From: Arthrobacter sp. Soil736
Lineage (GTDB): Bacteria; Actinomycetota; Actinomycetes; Actinomycetales; Micrococcaceae
NCBI RefSeq assembly: GCF_001428005.1
Contig: NZ_LMSB01000001.1
Span: forward strand, 297,167-361,166
Reading direction: 5' to 3'
DNA length: 64,000 nt
The first letter of the stretch is position 1. Every line of letters starts with the position of its first letter. The notes under the pieces are model-generated. The model did no database searches. It saw only the letters and a list, made by a program, of their open reading frames with translations, and was not told where the DNA came from. The position numbers were made by a program, and so were the translations under genes. Positions 54,288 to 63,086 of this stretch are shown one piece after another.

Positions 54288-55849
54288 GCGCGGAGACCGC
54301 GGTCCGGAAGTCCGCAGCCGGAGCGGCCGCCGGAACCGACCAGCTCAATGCGGCCGTCGAGGCGGCCCAGGCCGCCTTCGAACAGGGTCGGACGGCGGAT
54401 CCCGCCACCCGGGCGGCGTGGCTGGAAGCCATCGCGGCCGGTCTGGAACAGGACTCGGCGGCGCTCGTGGAGATCGCCGGCCGGGAGACGCACCTCGGCG
54501 CACCGCGGCTGGAAGGCGAGCTCAAACGCACCGTGTTCCAGCTCCGGCTCTTCGCGGCGGAAATCCTGCAGGGTGAACACTTCGACGCCACGATCGACCA
54601 CGCGGACCCCTCCTGGGGCATGGGACCGCGGCCGGACCTGCGCCGCTACAACGTCCCGCTCGGCGTGGTGGGGGTCTTCGGAGCCTCAAACTTCCCCTTC
54701 GCATTCAGCGTGATGGGCGGCGACAGCGCCTCGGCCCTCGCCGCCGGCTGCGCCGTCGTGCACAAGGCCCATGACGGGCACCGCGAGCTCGCGGTCCGCA
54801 CGGCCCAAACGGTGACGGCAGCGCTCGACGCCGCCGGGGCGCCGTCGGGCCTCTTTGCCCTGGTCACCGGACGGCAGGCCGCCGAAGCGCTGGTGGACCA
54901 CCCGCTGGTGAAGGCCATCGGTTTCACGGGCTCGACGGCGGGCGGCCGGGCGCTGCTCAACCGCGCCGCGGCGCGGCCGGAACCCATTCCGTTCTTCGGG
55001 GAGCTGGGAGGCATCAACGCCGTCTTCGTCACCCGGAACGCCTGGACGGCCCGCCGCGAGGAAATCCTCGCCGGATACGCGGGCTCCTTCACCCTGGGCA
55101 TGGGCCAGTTCTGCACCAAGCCGGGGCTGCTGTTCGTCCCCGCGGGCACGTCGGCGGAGACGTCAGAAGGCACCTCAGCGGGGGAGAACGCTGACGTCCG
55201 TGGCATCCTGGGGGCCGCCCTCGCGCACTTCACGCCGGCACAATTGCTCAGCGAACGCCTCCATCAGGGCTATACGGACGCAGTCCGCCGCCTGCAGGAC
55301 ACAACAGGTGTGGAGCTGCTGGTCGAGGGCGACTTCGCTGCGGCGCCGGCGCCCACCGTCCTGCACACGACGGCCGATGCGGTGCGAAAGGATCCGGAAA
55401 TCTTGCGGCAGGAGATGTTCGGCCCGGCCAGTCTGGTGGTCGAGTACGGCGACGAGTCCGAACTGGCCGGGCTGGCCGGACTCCTGGAGGGCCAGCTGAC
55501 CACCACGCTGCAGGCCGAAGAGGACGACGACGTCGCCGGGCTCGCCGCCCGCCTGACCGCCATCAGCGGCCGGGTCCTGTGGAACGGCTGGCCTACCGGC
55601 GTCACGGTCAGCTATGCCCAGCACCACGGCGGCCCCTACCCGGCGACGACGTCCGCCACGACGTCCGTGGGGACTGCCGCCATCCGCCGCTTCCTGCGCC
55701 CGGTGGCGTACCAGTCGTTCCCAGCCGCCCGCCTGCCGGAACCTCTCCGGGACGGCAATCCGTGGAACGTCCCGCAAAGGGTCGACGGCGTCTGGCACCG
55801 GCCGGCTTCGGCTCGCCAGGATGCCAACAACCAGGAGGGTCAGCTGTGA
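54284..55849 (+). CDS. Alpha-ketoglutaric-semialdehyde-type aldehyde dehydrogenase
   Basis: The 521-residue NAD(P)-dependent enzyme resembles 2,5-dioxovalerate (alpha-ketoglutaric semialdehyde) dehydrogenases. [20 protein letters not shown] carries the catalytic Asn (about 136-139), [13 protein letters not shown] the cofactor loop, [13 protein letters not shown] the Glu, and [15 protein letters not shown] the catalytic Cys. Long variable segments near 300-315 are Thr/Ser/Glu-rich. Such enzymes convert the semialdehyde to 2-oxoglutarate at the end of non-phosphorylative pentonate breakdown, which fits the flanking dehydratase and FAH genes. It overlaps both neighbours by four bases. Confidence 0.85.
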   Translation: MSAETAVRKSAAGAAAGTDQLNAAVEAAQAAFEQGRTADPATRAAWLEAIAAGLEQDSAALVEIAGRETHLGAPRLEGELKRTVFQLRLFAAEILQGEHFDATIDHADPSWGMGPRPDLRRYNVPLGVVGVFGASNFPFAFSVMGGDSASALAAGCAVVHKAHDGHRELAVRTAQTVTAALDAAGAPSGLFALVTGRQAAEALVDHPLVKAIGFTGSTAGGRALLNRAAARPEPIPFFGELGGINAVFVTRNAWTARREEILAGYAGSFTLGMGQFCTKPGLLFVPAGTSAETSEGTSAGENADVRGILGAALAHFTPAQLLSERLHQGYTDAVRRLQDTTGVELLVEGDFAAAPAPTVLHTTADAVRKDPEILRQEMFGPASLVVEYGDESELAGLAGLLEGQLTTTLQAEEDDDVAGLAARLTAISGRVLWNGWPTGVTVSYAQHHGGPYPATTSATTSVGTAAIRRFLRPVAYQSFPAARLPEPLRDGNPWNVPQRVDGVWHRPASARQDANNQEGQL

Positions 55850-57057
55850 GCGACGCGGAGGACATGGCAGCGTCGGTCCTTCCGGAGGATGCGGGGCAGG
55901 CCCTGCTGGTGGGCAGGGTCTGGGACATCGGAACCGGCGGCCCCCGGGTGGTGGCGGTCAGCGGCACCGAGGTTTTTGATCTGCACCGCGTGGCCGGCAC
56001 AGTTTCGGAACTGCTCGAGCTGCCGGACCCCGCGGCCGCAGTCCGCGCTGCGCTGCTGGACCCGGACCTGGCGGAACCCCGGTGGGTGACGTCCGACGTC
56101 GTCAGTGCCTCGCTGGAAGGGGACACCACCCGGCCGCACCTGCTGGCACCTGTTGACCTGCAGGTCATCAAGGCCTGCGGCGTGACGTTCGTGGACAGCA
56201 TGATCGAGCGCGTGATCGAGGAACGCTGCGCGGGCGATGCCGGGCGTGCCGCGGAGATGCGCGAACTGGTGGGCCGGGCCCTTGGCGGAAGCATCGGTGC
56301 CGTGCGTCCGGGGTCCCCGGAAGCGGCAGAGGCCAAGCGGGTCCTGATCGCGGAGGGGCTGTGGTCGCAGTACCTGGAAGTGGGCATCGGCCCGGACCCC
56401 GAGGTGTTCACCAAGGCGCCGGTGCTGTCCTCCGTGGGCCTCGGCGCGGGCATCGGCATCCCCGCCTTCTCCTCCTGGAACAACCCGGAACCGGAGCTCG
56501 TGCTGATTGTCACCTCCCGGGGTGAGATGGTGGGCGCGACGCTCGGCAACGACGTCAACCTCCGCGACGTGGAAGGGCGCAGCGCCCTGCTGCTGGGCAA
56601 GGCGAAGGACAACAACGCGTCCAGCGCCCTCGGCCCGCTGATCCGGCTGTTCGACGGTGCGTTCACCCTGGACACCCTGCGCGAGGAGGAGATCCTGCTG
56701 GGCGTGGAGGGTCCGGACGGCTACCGGCTCGAGGGCCGCAACACCGTGGCGCGGATCAGCCGGCCCTTCGAGGAGCTGGTGGCGGCCACCCACGGCAGGC
56801 ACCATCAGTATCCGGACGGCTTCGCCCTGTTAACCGGGACGCTGTTCGCGCCGACCCAGGACCGGGACGAACCCGGGCAGGGCTTCACGCACAAGCTCGG
56901 CGACGTGGTCACCATCCGCAGCCGGCACCTCGGAGCCCTCATCAACACCGTAGGCGCTTCGGAGGAACTGCCCGAGTGGACCTTCGGCCTGCGGCAGCTG
57001 TTCGGCTACCTGGAGGCCCAGCGGCTCCAGCCGGCGGGAAGAGCCGGCCGGCGCTAG
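55846..57057 (+). CDS. Fumarylacetoacetate hydrolase family protein
   Basis: FAH-fold enzymes hydrolyse or dehydrate 2-keto acids using a divalent metal. The 403-residue protein has a N-terminal domain (about 1-95) and an FAH core with IKACGVTFVDSMIERVIEER, WNNPEPELVLIV (metal-binding Glu pair) and GATLGNDVNLRDVEGRSALL (Asp ligand). It is in the roughly 400-residue class, often found beside acid-sugar dehydratases, where members act as 2-keto-3-deoxy-pentonate dehydratase or 2,4-diketo-3-deoxy-acid hydrolase. The former would feed the semialdehyde dehydrogenase directly upstream. GTG 55846 overlaps that gene's stop as GTGA. Confidence 0.84.
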   Translation: MSDAEDMAASVLPEDAGQALLVGRVWDIGTGGPRVVAVSGTEVFDLHRVAGTVSELLELPDPAAAVRAALLDPDLAEPRWVTSDVVSASLEGDTTRPHLLAPVDLQVIKACGVTFVDSMIERVIEERCAGDAGRAAEMRELVGRALGGSIGAVRPGSPEAAEAKRVLIAEGLWSQYLEVGIGPDPEVFTKAPVLSSVGLGAGIGIPAFSSWNNPEPELVLIVTSRGEMVGATLGNDVNLRDVEGRSALLLGKAKDNNASSALGPLIRLFDGAFTLDTLREEEILLGVEGPDGYRLEGRNTVARISRPFEELVAATHGRHHQYPDGFALLTGTLFAPTQDRDEPGQGFTHKLGDVVTIRSRHLGALINTVGASEELPEWTFGLRQLFGYLEAQRLQPAGRAGRR

Positions 57058-57074
57058 CGTTTGCGCCGATATTC

Positions 57075-57111
57075 GTGATCCGGCACGTCCGTTGGGGGCG
57101 TGCCGGATCAC
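57075..57111. terminator. Bidirectional hairpin between FAH operon and SRPBCC gene
   Basis: A perfect 13-bp stem (GTGATCCGGCACG / CGTGCCGGATCAC) with an 11-base loop lies between convergent stops. TTCAGACTTT follows on the plus strand. Confidence 0.75.
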
Positions 57112-57122
57112 TTCAGACTTTC

Positions 57123-57590
57123 CTAGGCCTTGGGCGATGCCGCGGCGGCTCCCAGGGAGGCCAGGCCCTTTTCGAAGTCTCCGCCCACCATCTTGTCCAT
57201 GTTCATGAACAGGCCGAACACCTTGCCGATGCCCTTGTGCTCGCCGGTCATGGTCCAGGTGACGCGGGTGCCGGTGCCTTCGGGAACGAACGTAAAGGTG
57301 GTGGGGTTGACTGCCGGGAACGGTTTGGTGAATTCCAGCCGGATGTTGACGTTCTCCGGTTCCTGCGAGCCGATGATCTCCATGTTGCCTGCGCCGGCCT
57401 TGCGGTTTCCGTTCCAGGCGTACTTCGCACCCACGCCTGATTCCGGGCCCGAGTAGGTGCGGTTCAGTGCGGGGTCCACGGCTTCCCACGGCGACCATTT
57501 GGTCCATTCACGGAAATTGTTGACCAGCGGGAAAACGTCCTTGGCGGGGGCGGGGATGAGGGCGCTGCGCGTTACCGAATAGGTTGACAT
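57123..57590 (-). CDS. SRPBCC (START/Bet v1-like) family protein
   Basis: The 155-residue protein has the helix-grip fold of polyketide cyclase/SRPBCC proteins, which bind hydrophobic ligands: SALIPAPAKDVFPLVNNFRE, WTKWSPWEAVDPALN, GTRVTWTMTGEHKGIGKVFG and FEKGLASLGAAA. No catalytic role is obvious. The ATG lies at 57590 near GGCCATAGGATGG. It is monocistronic and converges with the FAH operon. Confidence 0.82.
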   Translation of the reverse strand: MSTYSVTRSALIPAPAKDVFPLVNNFREWTKWSPWEAVDPALNRTYSGPESGVGAKYAWNGNRKAGAGNMEIIGSQEPENVNIRLEFTKPFPAVNPTTFTFVPEGTGTRVTWTMTGEHKGIGKVFGLFMNMDKMVGGDFEKGLASLGAAAASPKA

Positions 57591-57754
57591 GGGCCCATCC
57601 TATGGCCGGGCCCGGGCAGGCGGGAGGAGGTCTGGCCGCGCCGTTGTCCGGCATTTACAATCGGGGTGGGCGCACCGGGAAATAGTCACCCCGGTTCTGC
57701 CCGACGGGGGGACGTCACCACATTGGAGCGTTGCCGAGACAAAGGATGCGGACC

Positions 57755-58015
57755 ATGCCGGATATCCACGGAATGATCAGTTCACTGCTGCCGGAAGACC
57801 TTGCCTTGCTACAGGAACGCGGGCCGGATTTCCCGTTGGACAAGGAACTGATCGATGCCATTGACCGCGCCGCCGGCGGGCCCGGTGAAGGCAGGGGCTA
57901 TTACGTGGTGCGGGGCAGCCTGCAACCGCTGGAACACCGGAGTTACTTCCTTCGGGAGGACGTGGCCGCCGCCTTGTTCGCTCCCTCGACCCTCGAGGAC
58001 GCGGCAGGCACCTAG
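57755..58015 (+). CDS. Hypothetical small protein
   Basis: I do not recognise this 86-residue protein. It starts MPDIHGMISSLLPEDLALLQ, is acidic, contains AIDRAAGGPGEGRGYYVVRG and SLQPLEHRSYFLREDVAAAL, and has no signal peptide or membrane segment. ATG 57755 follows AAAGG with nine bases between; ATG 57746 overlaps that site and is less likely. The next gene starts one base after its stop, implying co-transcription. The codon pattern is consistent with neighbours. Confidence 0.6.
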   Translation: MPDIHGMISSLLPEDLALLQERGPDFPLDKELIDAIDRAAGGPGEGRGYYVVRGSLQPLEHRSYFLREDVAAALFAPSTLEDAAGT

Positions 58016-58016
58016 G

Positions 58017-58436
58017 GTGCGTCGCCCCAGGCATACCCAGTGGTTAAGACTGGTCATTCTTGGATCCGCTGTGGCTTTGGTAACCCTGGCCTGTGCGGGT
58101 TCATCCTCTCCCCTCCGGATCGTCACATCTGATATACCGCAGCTGAGCGGCATGGAAGCGCTTCTCCGTGGCACGTTGGCAGCCGACGACGACGGCTGTG
58201 TTCAGGCGCAGACGGCCGGAGATCCGGTGACTCTCGTATGGCCCCGGGGATACACCGTCAGTGGCGATTCGAAGTCCTTCGAAGTCCTTGACGCGAGCAA
58301 GAAGGTTGTGGCGCGTTCGGGGTCGCCCCTTGCCATCGGCGGGGGCGGTGCTGACTCGTTCAGGGGCACGTGGACCGAACGCGGCTGCGCCAAGGGCAGA
58401 CTTTGGATGGTCGGCGCAACCCTCGGAGCGGACTGA
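58017..58436 (+). CDS. Hypothetical exported protein, possible lipoprotein
   Basis: A 139-residue protein starts at GTG right after the preceding stop codon. The basic N-terminus (RRPRHTQWLR) and hydrophobic stretch (LVILGSAVALVTLAC) make a signal peptide; the Cys at about residue 27 after TLA is a weak lipobox. The mature part is small and carries two more Cys residues (DGCVQAQ and ERGCAKG), which could form a disulphide, and a WPRGYTVSG segment. The function is unknown. The gene pairs with the upstream small gene. Confidence 0.6.
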   Translation: MRRPRHTQWLRLVILGSAVALVTLACAGSSSPLRIVTSDIPQLSGMEALLRGTLAADDDGCVQAQTAGDPVTLVWPRGYTVSGDSKSFEVLDASKKVVARSGSPLAIGGGGADSFRGTWTERGCAKGRLWMVGATLGAD

Positions 58437-58504
58437 CAGCAAGGTCTGCCACGGGCCGAAATCCCCGGGCAGCTCCGACAGGATCCCGCACCGTAGCCGG
58501 CGAT

Positions 58505-59146
58505 TCAGGCTTGTGGCGTGGCTTCGGCGCCGCTGTGCCGTACCTCTGAATGACCTCCGTCGCAGTTCGGGACCCCTGCTGCGGTTTCGGCACGGCCCAG
58601 GGCGAGTTCCAGCCTGGCAACGGCCGGCCCGTATCCGGGGTCGGACGAGGCCTTCAACAGCTCCGCCTCCCGCATCGCCTTCACGAACGCGGAGGTTTCC
58701 GGCCGGGCAACGTCCGCCATGTCCGGGTAGCCGATGGCCAGCGCGGGATCCAGCTCGTAGCGCCGCCAGCGGCTCAAGACCGCATTGTGGACCTCGACGG
58801 CGGCCTCGCGCCGGGGGATGTCCAGGCGCCGCCGGCGCCGGGACGCATACCAGGCCAGGATCCGCGGGCTGCTGCGGTAAGCGGCAACGCCGCTCGCGGC
58901 GGTGACCGCCGCCAGCGCCAGTCCGGCCAGCGGGGACGCCACCGCGGGAATGAGGAGCGCCGGGACGATCACGGCTGCGCCGCCGAAGAGGTCCCAGAAC
59001 AGCGGGTCTGAACCGTCGGCGTCGGGCTTCCCGGCATGATGCCGGACGGCGACAACCATGCAGGCCACGGCGGCCGTCAGCACCGCGCCCCAGATGACAA
59101 GCTGCAGCGGCCCCAGCGGGACCGCTTCGGATACGGCGGGCACCAC
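58505..59146 (-). CDS. Hypothetical membrane protein
   Basis: I do not recognise a named family. The 213-residue product has two or three N-terminal membrane helices: LQLVIWGAVLTAAVACMVVAV (about 13-33), AAVIVPALLIPAVASPLAGLALAAVTAASG split across 53-85, and then a basic RRRRRLDIPRR patch. A soluble C-terminal region follows with ELDPALAIGYPDMADVARPE and a helical KAMREAELLKASSDPGY, a pattern seen in uncharacterised actinobacterial proteins. GTG 59146 has GGAGG five bases upstream; the frame stays open far upstream but is antisense to other genes there. Confidence 0.7.
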   Translation of the reverse strand: MVPAVSEAVPLGPLQLVIWGAVLTAAVACMVVAVRHHAGKPDADGSDPLFWDLFGGAAVIVPALLIPAVASPLAGLALAAVTAASGVAAYRSSPRILAWYASRRRRRLDIPRREAAVEVHNAVLSRWRRYELDPALAIGYPDMADVARPETSAFVKAMREAELLKASSDPGYGPAVARLELALGRAETAAGVPNCDGGHSEVRHSGAEATPQA

Positions 59147-59287
59147 AGCACCTCCAAGCGACGGGCCCTGCCCGGTAATTCGGGCTTCACTTAAATTGCA
59201 GCCCCTGCGGCGGCGCAGGTCAATGGGTGCGGGAGCGGCCGGTGTGGGCGGTTTGCAGCCGGCGCCGCGCGGCGTAGCGTTGGCCGC

Positions 59288-59665
59288 ATGCGACTCAAAA
59301 TGTGCAGCATCCACGTCCAGGACCCGGCCGAGGCCCACTCCTTCTATACGGGGACCCTCGGCTTCGAAACGCTCATGGCCATGCCGGAGTACAACCTGTT
59401 CATCGTGAAGGATCCCGGTGCCGACGGCGGCGTGGGGCTCCTTCTGGAACCGAGCGACAATCCGATCGCGGCGGCGTACATGAACGGACTTCACGACGCC
59501 GGCCTCCCGGCCATCGTTTTCGGCGTTCCTGACGTGCGGGCCGAGCACCAGCGGCTCACCGCCGCCGGCGTCCAATTCCAGGGCGAGCCGTCCGAGGGTG
59601 CCGCCGGTGTCTCTGCCGTGTTCGACGACGGCTGCGGCAACTTCGTCCAGCTGCACCAGGACTGA
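59288..59665 (+). CDS. VOC (glyoxalase/bleomycin-resistance fold) family protein
   Basis: The 125-residue protein has the vicinal-oxygen-chelate fold: MCSIHVQDPAEAHSFYTGTL with the first metal-binding His, GLLLEPSD, then the second beta-alpha unit LPAIVFGVPDVRAEHQRLTA and DGCGNFVQLHQD with the terminal Glu-equivalent replaced by Gln. The substrate is unknown; small VOC proteins act in detoxification or as isomerases. The ATG at 59288 has only a weak upstream signal. It precedes the PHP-domain gene by 39 bp on the same strand. Confidence 0.85.
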   Translation: MRLKMCSIHVQDPAEAHSFYTGTLGFETLMAMPEYNLFIVKDPGADGGVGLLLEPSDNPIAAAYMNGLHDAGLPAIVFGVPDVRAEHQRLTAAGVQFQGEPSEGAAGVSAVFDDGCGNFVQLHQD

Positions 59666-59704
59666 CGCCCGCCGCACTGGACGCCGGACCGGGGAGGGGA
59701 CTGA

Positions 59705-60742
59705 ATGGACGCCGTAGATGCCCTGAATGAGATCGCATTCTGGCTGGAGCGCGGATCCGCGCCAACCTTCAAGGTCCAGGCCTTCCGGAAAGCGGCCGGC
59801 ATCATCAGCGACGTGGACCCGGACGAACTCGCGGAACGCGCCCGGGACGGCCGGCTGAAGCGGACGAAGGGGATCGGGGACACTACGTTCCAGGTCATCC
59901 GGCAGGCGGTGGACGGCGCCGTGCCCGACTATCTGGAGAAACTGAGGCAGAGCGGCGCGGAACCGCTGGCCGTCGGCGGCAACGGGCTGCGCCCGCTGCT
60001 CCGGGGCGATCTGCACAGCCACAGCGACTGGTCCGACGGCGGATCGCCGATTCAGCTGATGGCCGACGCCGCCCGGCTCCTGGGCCGCGACTACCTCGCC
60101 CTGACGGATCATTCCCCCAATCTCAAGATTGCGAACGGGCTGAGCGTCGAGCGCCTCAGCGAACAGCTCGACGTCGTGGCCGGGATGAATGAGGCCCGGG
60201 TGAATGAGGACGGCGCCGGAGACTTCAGGCTGCTGAGCGGCATCGAGGTGGACATTCTGGAGAACGGTGAGCTGGATCAGACTCCGGAGATGCTGGACAG
60301 GCTGGACGTGGTGGTGGCCAGCGTGCACTCCAAACTCCGCTCGGACCGCCGCTCCATGACGGACAGGATGCTCGCCGGCATCGGCGACCCGCACACGAAC
60401 GTGCTGGGCCACTGCACGGGCCGCCTGCTGCAGGGATCGCGGGGTACCCGTCCCGAGTCTGAGTTCGACGCCGAACGGGTGTTCGCCGCGTGCGCGGAGG
60501 CCGGCGTCGCCGTCGAAATCAATTCCCGGCCCGAGCGGCAGGACCCTCCGGACAACCTCATGCAGCTGGCGCTCGACGCCGGCTGCCTGTTCAGCGTGGA
60601 CAGCGATGCGCATGCCCCCGGCCAGCTCGACTTCCTGCAATACGGGGCGGAGCGCGCGGAACTGAACGGGGTGCCGGCGGAGCGGATCATCACCACCTGG
60701 CCCCTGGAGCGGCTGCTGGACTGGCTGAAATCCGGGCTCTGA
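59705..60742 (+). CDS. PHP-domain phosphoesterase (PolX C-terminal type)
   Basis: The 345-residue protein has an N-terminal helix-hairpin-helix segment (about 1-80, with LKRTKGIGDTTFQVIRQAV) and a PHP domain (about 98-335). Metal ligands are visible in GDLHSHSDWSDG, LTDHSPN, GIEVDIL, VASVHS, GHCTGR and DSDAHAPG. This is the layout of the PolX C-terminal half without the polymerase. Such stand-alone proteins are usually annotated as histidinol-phosphatase-like; a nucleic-acid-related phosphoesterase is plausible. GAGGGGA precedes the ATG. Confidence 0.88.
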   Translation: MDAVDALNEIAFWLERGSAPTFKVQAFRKAAGIISDVDPDELAERARDGRLKRTKGIGDTTFQVIRQAVDGAVPDYLEKLRQSGAEPLAVGGNGLRPLLRGDLHSHSDWSDGGSPIQLMADAARLLGRDYLALTDHSPNLKIANGLSVERLSEQLDVVAGMNEARVNEDGAGDFRLLSGIEVDILENGELDQTPEMLDRLDVVVASVHSKLRSDRRSMTDRMLAGIGDPHTNVLGHCTGRLLQGSRGTRPESEFDAERVFAACAEAGVAVEINSRPERQDPPDNLMQLALDAGCLFSVDSDAHAPGQLDFLQYGAERAELNGVPAERIITTWPLERLLDWLKSGL

Positions 60743-60876
60743 AACGCCGGAACCGGGCCGTAACCGCGCCGGGACGGCATTTGGTAAGCATGATGACTAT
60801 TAGGTTGCAGAGTGGTAAACCTTAACTGTTCCGCTGAGGAACCCCGGCGGGCCCGTTTCGTAGAGCGAGGTGCACC

Positions 60877-62253
60877 ATGACTTCCATGAATCCCGCGAAC
60901 CAGCTGGACGAGCTGGGTCAAAGAACCCTGCGAAAAGTGCGCGGACGCCTCATGCCGCTCATCGTGCTGCTCTACTTCGTTGCCTATCTGGACCGGAACA
61001 ATGTGGGCTTCGCGAAGCTGACCATGAGTGCGGACATCGGGCTCAGCGCCTCGGCGTACGGACTCGGGGCCGGCATCTTCTTCCTGGGTTACGCGTTGCT
61101 GGAAATTCCGAGCAACGCCGGCATGTACAAGTTCGGTGCCCGGAAGTGGATCGCGCGCATCCTCATTTCCTGGGGCATCTTCGCCTCGGCCATGGCCCTG
61201 GTTAACGGTGAGACAACTTTCTACATCATCCGGTTCCTGCTGGGTGCGGCCGAAGCGGGGTTCTTTCCCGCTATCCTGTTCTTCCTGACGCTGTGGTTCC
61301 CGGCTGCGCAGCGCGTCACGGTGCTGGGTATCTTCATCCTGGCCCAGCCGGTTTCCAACGCCCTGGGTGCTCCGGTGTCCGGCCTGCTCCTCCAGATGGA
61401 CGGGATCATGGGCCTGCAGGGCTGGCAGTGGCTGTACATCATTGAAGGCGTCCCGGCCATTCTCCTCGGCCTGCTCACCCCGCTCCTGATGACCGACCGC
61501 CCGAGCCATGCGCACTGGCTGGCCGACGATGAGCGCGAATGGCTGACCAAGACCATGGACGAGGAACTCGCGCACAAGCAGAAGGGCCAGCCGCACCACT
61601 TCCTGGCCGGCCTTAAGGATTCGCGCACCATCGCCTACTCAGCGCTGTACTTCGGGCTGGTCTGCGGCATCTACGGCCTGGGCCTGTGGATGCCGACCAT
61701 TGTTGCCGCCCTGGGCAAGTTCAGCACCACGGAGGTCGGCTTCATCGTGGCAATCCCGTACACCATCGCGGCCGTCTTCGTGTACTTCTGGGGCCGCCGC
61801 TCCGACCGCACCGGCAACCGGGTCATGCATGCCAGCATCAGCATGGTGATGGCGGCCATTGGCCTCCTTGCCGCGGGCTACCTCGTGCAGGTCAACGCAA
61901 TCCTGGCCCTGATCGCCCTGACGCTGGCGGCCATGGGCATCTACTCGGCCATTGCCCCGTTCCTGGCGATGCCGTCGACGGCCCTGGTGGGCGCTGCTGC
62001 GGCCGCCGGCCTGGCCATGGTGAACTCGCTGGGCAACCTGGGCGGCTTCGTGGCTCCGTACGCCGTGGGGCTGTTCAACGACGCCACCGGCGACAACCGT
62101 TCGGGCCTTGTGTTCCTTGCGGCCTGCCTCGGCATCACAGCCGTGGCCACCTTCCTCTACGCACGCAAGCGCCCCGAGGGCCATGTGAAGCCGGGCACGC
62201 CTTCCACGGTCGGTGAAGAAGCAGTCGCTGCCGACGAGTTCGATATCAAGTAA
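60877..62253 (+). CDS. MFS transporter, anion:cation symporter family
   Basis: The 458-residue protein has twelve helices and the ACS motif LIVLLYFVAYLDRNNVGFAK (about 29-48). ALLEIPSNAGMYKFGARKWI and LLGAAEAGFFPAILFFLTLW follow, typical of importers of tartrate, phthalate or sugar acids. It differs from the MFS protein at 50463-51803, so the two are separate systems. The start ATG follows AGCGAGG. Two TGGTAA words lie in the 134-bp upstream gap (60781 and 60813). The SDR gene follows after 29 bp. Confidence 0.88.
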   Translation: MTSMNPANQLDELGQRTLRKVRGRLMPLIVLLYFVAYLDRNNVGFAKLTMSADIGLSASAYGLGAGIFFLGYALLEIPSNAGMYKFGARKWIARILISWGIFASAMALVNGETTFYIIRFLLGAAEAGFFPAILFFLTLWFPAAQRVTVLGIFILAQPVSNALGAPVSGLLLQMDGIMGLQGWQWLYIIEGVPAILLGLLTPLLMTDRPSHAHWLADDEREWLTKTMDEELAHKQKGQPHHFLAGLKDSRTIAYSALYFGLVCGIYGLGLWMPTIVAALGKFSTTEVGFIVAIPYTIAAVFVYFWGRRSDRTGNRVMHASISMVMAAIGLLAAGYLVQVNAILALIALTLAAMGIYSAIAPFLAMPSTALVGAAAAAGLAMVNSLGNLGGFVAPYAVGLFNDATGDNRSGLVFLAACLGITAVATFLYARKRPEGHVKPGTPSTVGEEAVAADEFDIK

Positions 62254-62282
62254 GACTTCCAGGCGACGAAGGGCTGAGGAAC

Positions 62283-63059
62283 ATGACTCATCACGAAACG
62301 TTCCCGGCCGAGCGGACCGCGGTGCTGACCGGCGCCGCGTCTCCGCGAGGCATTGGCCGCGCTACGGCGGAAATGCTGGCCAGCCAGGGCTGGTCGGTGG
62401 GCATTCTGGACATCGACGGCGATGCGGCGCGGAGGGCGGCGGAGGAAATCACGTCCATCTACGGCGTCCAGGCCCTCGGGGTGGGCGCTGACGTCTCCGA
62501 CCAGGCAACCGTGAACGCGGCCATCGACGAGGTCGAGTCGACGCTGCCTCCGATTGTGGGCCTGGCCAACCTGGCCGGCATCAGTTCCCCCACGGAGTTC
62601 ATGGACGAGACGCTCGAAGCGTGGGATCGGGTGTTCAGAATCAACATGACCGGCACGTTCCTGGTCACCCAGCGTGTGCTCAGGGGGATGATCGAACGCA
62701 AGCTCGGCAGGATCGTCAGTGTCTCCTCGATTTCGGCGCAGCGCGGCGGCGGCACCTACTCCAAGGTGGCGTACAGCGCCTCGAAGGCCGCCATCATCGG
62801 GTTCACGCGCGCGCTGGCCCGGGAAATGGGCCAGCACGGCATCACCGTCAACTGCATCGCCCCCGGCCCGGTGGACACGGACATCATGGGCGGCACCCTG
62901 ACGGAGGAACGCAAGGCCGCGATGTCGGCGGACATCCTGGTAGGCAGGGTCGGCACCGTCCGCGACATCGCTGCGCTCATGGTGTTCCTGATGGGCGAGG
63001 ACGCCGGCTATATCACGGCCTCGACGTACGACATCAACGGCGGCCTGCAGATTTCCTGA
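62283..63059 (+). CDS. Short-chain dehydrogenase/reductase
   Basis: A classical SDR of 258 residues: cofactor motif TGAASPRGIGRATAE (about 14-28), Asp at the end of beta 2 (ILDIDGDAA, indicating NAD preference), NLAGISS, catalytic Ser-Tyr-Lys in SVSSISAQRGG and YSASKAAI, and APGPVDTDI. It ends GYITASTYDINGGLQIS. The ATG follows GCTGAGGA. It lies 29 bp after the MFS gene and converges on the PdxA-like gene, suggesting oxidation of an imported hydroxy acid, which is inference. Confidence 0.9.
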   Translation: MTHHETFPAERTAVLTGAASPRGIGRATAEMLASQGWSVGILDIDGDAARRAAEEITSIYGVQALGVGADVSDQATVNAAIDEVESTLPPIVGLANLAGISSPTEFMDETLEAWDRVFRINMTGTFLVTQRVLRGMIERKLGRIVSVSSISAQRGGGTYSKVAYSASKAAIIGFTRALAREMGQHGITVNCIAPGPVDTDIMGGTLTEERKAAMSADILVGRVGTVRDIAALMVFLMGEDAGYITASTYDINGGLQIS

Positions 63060-63086
63060 CGGTGCGCTTTTCCTGAAGCTGAAAGG

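Noticed and set aside
58505-60640. Very long minus-strand frame spanning several plus-strand genes
   Set aside because: Only the part up to about 59146 looks like protein (membrane helices, GGAGG before GTG). The remainder is antisense to the VOC and PHP genes.
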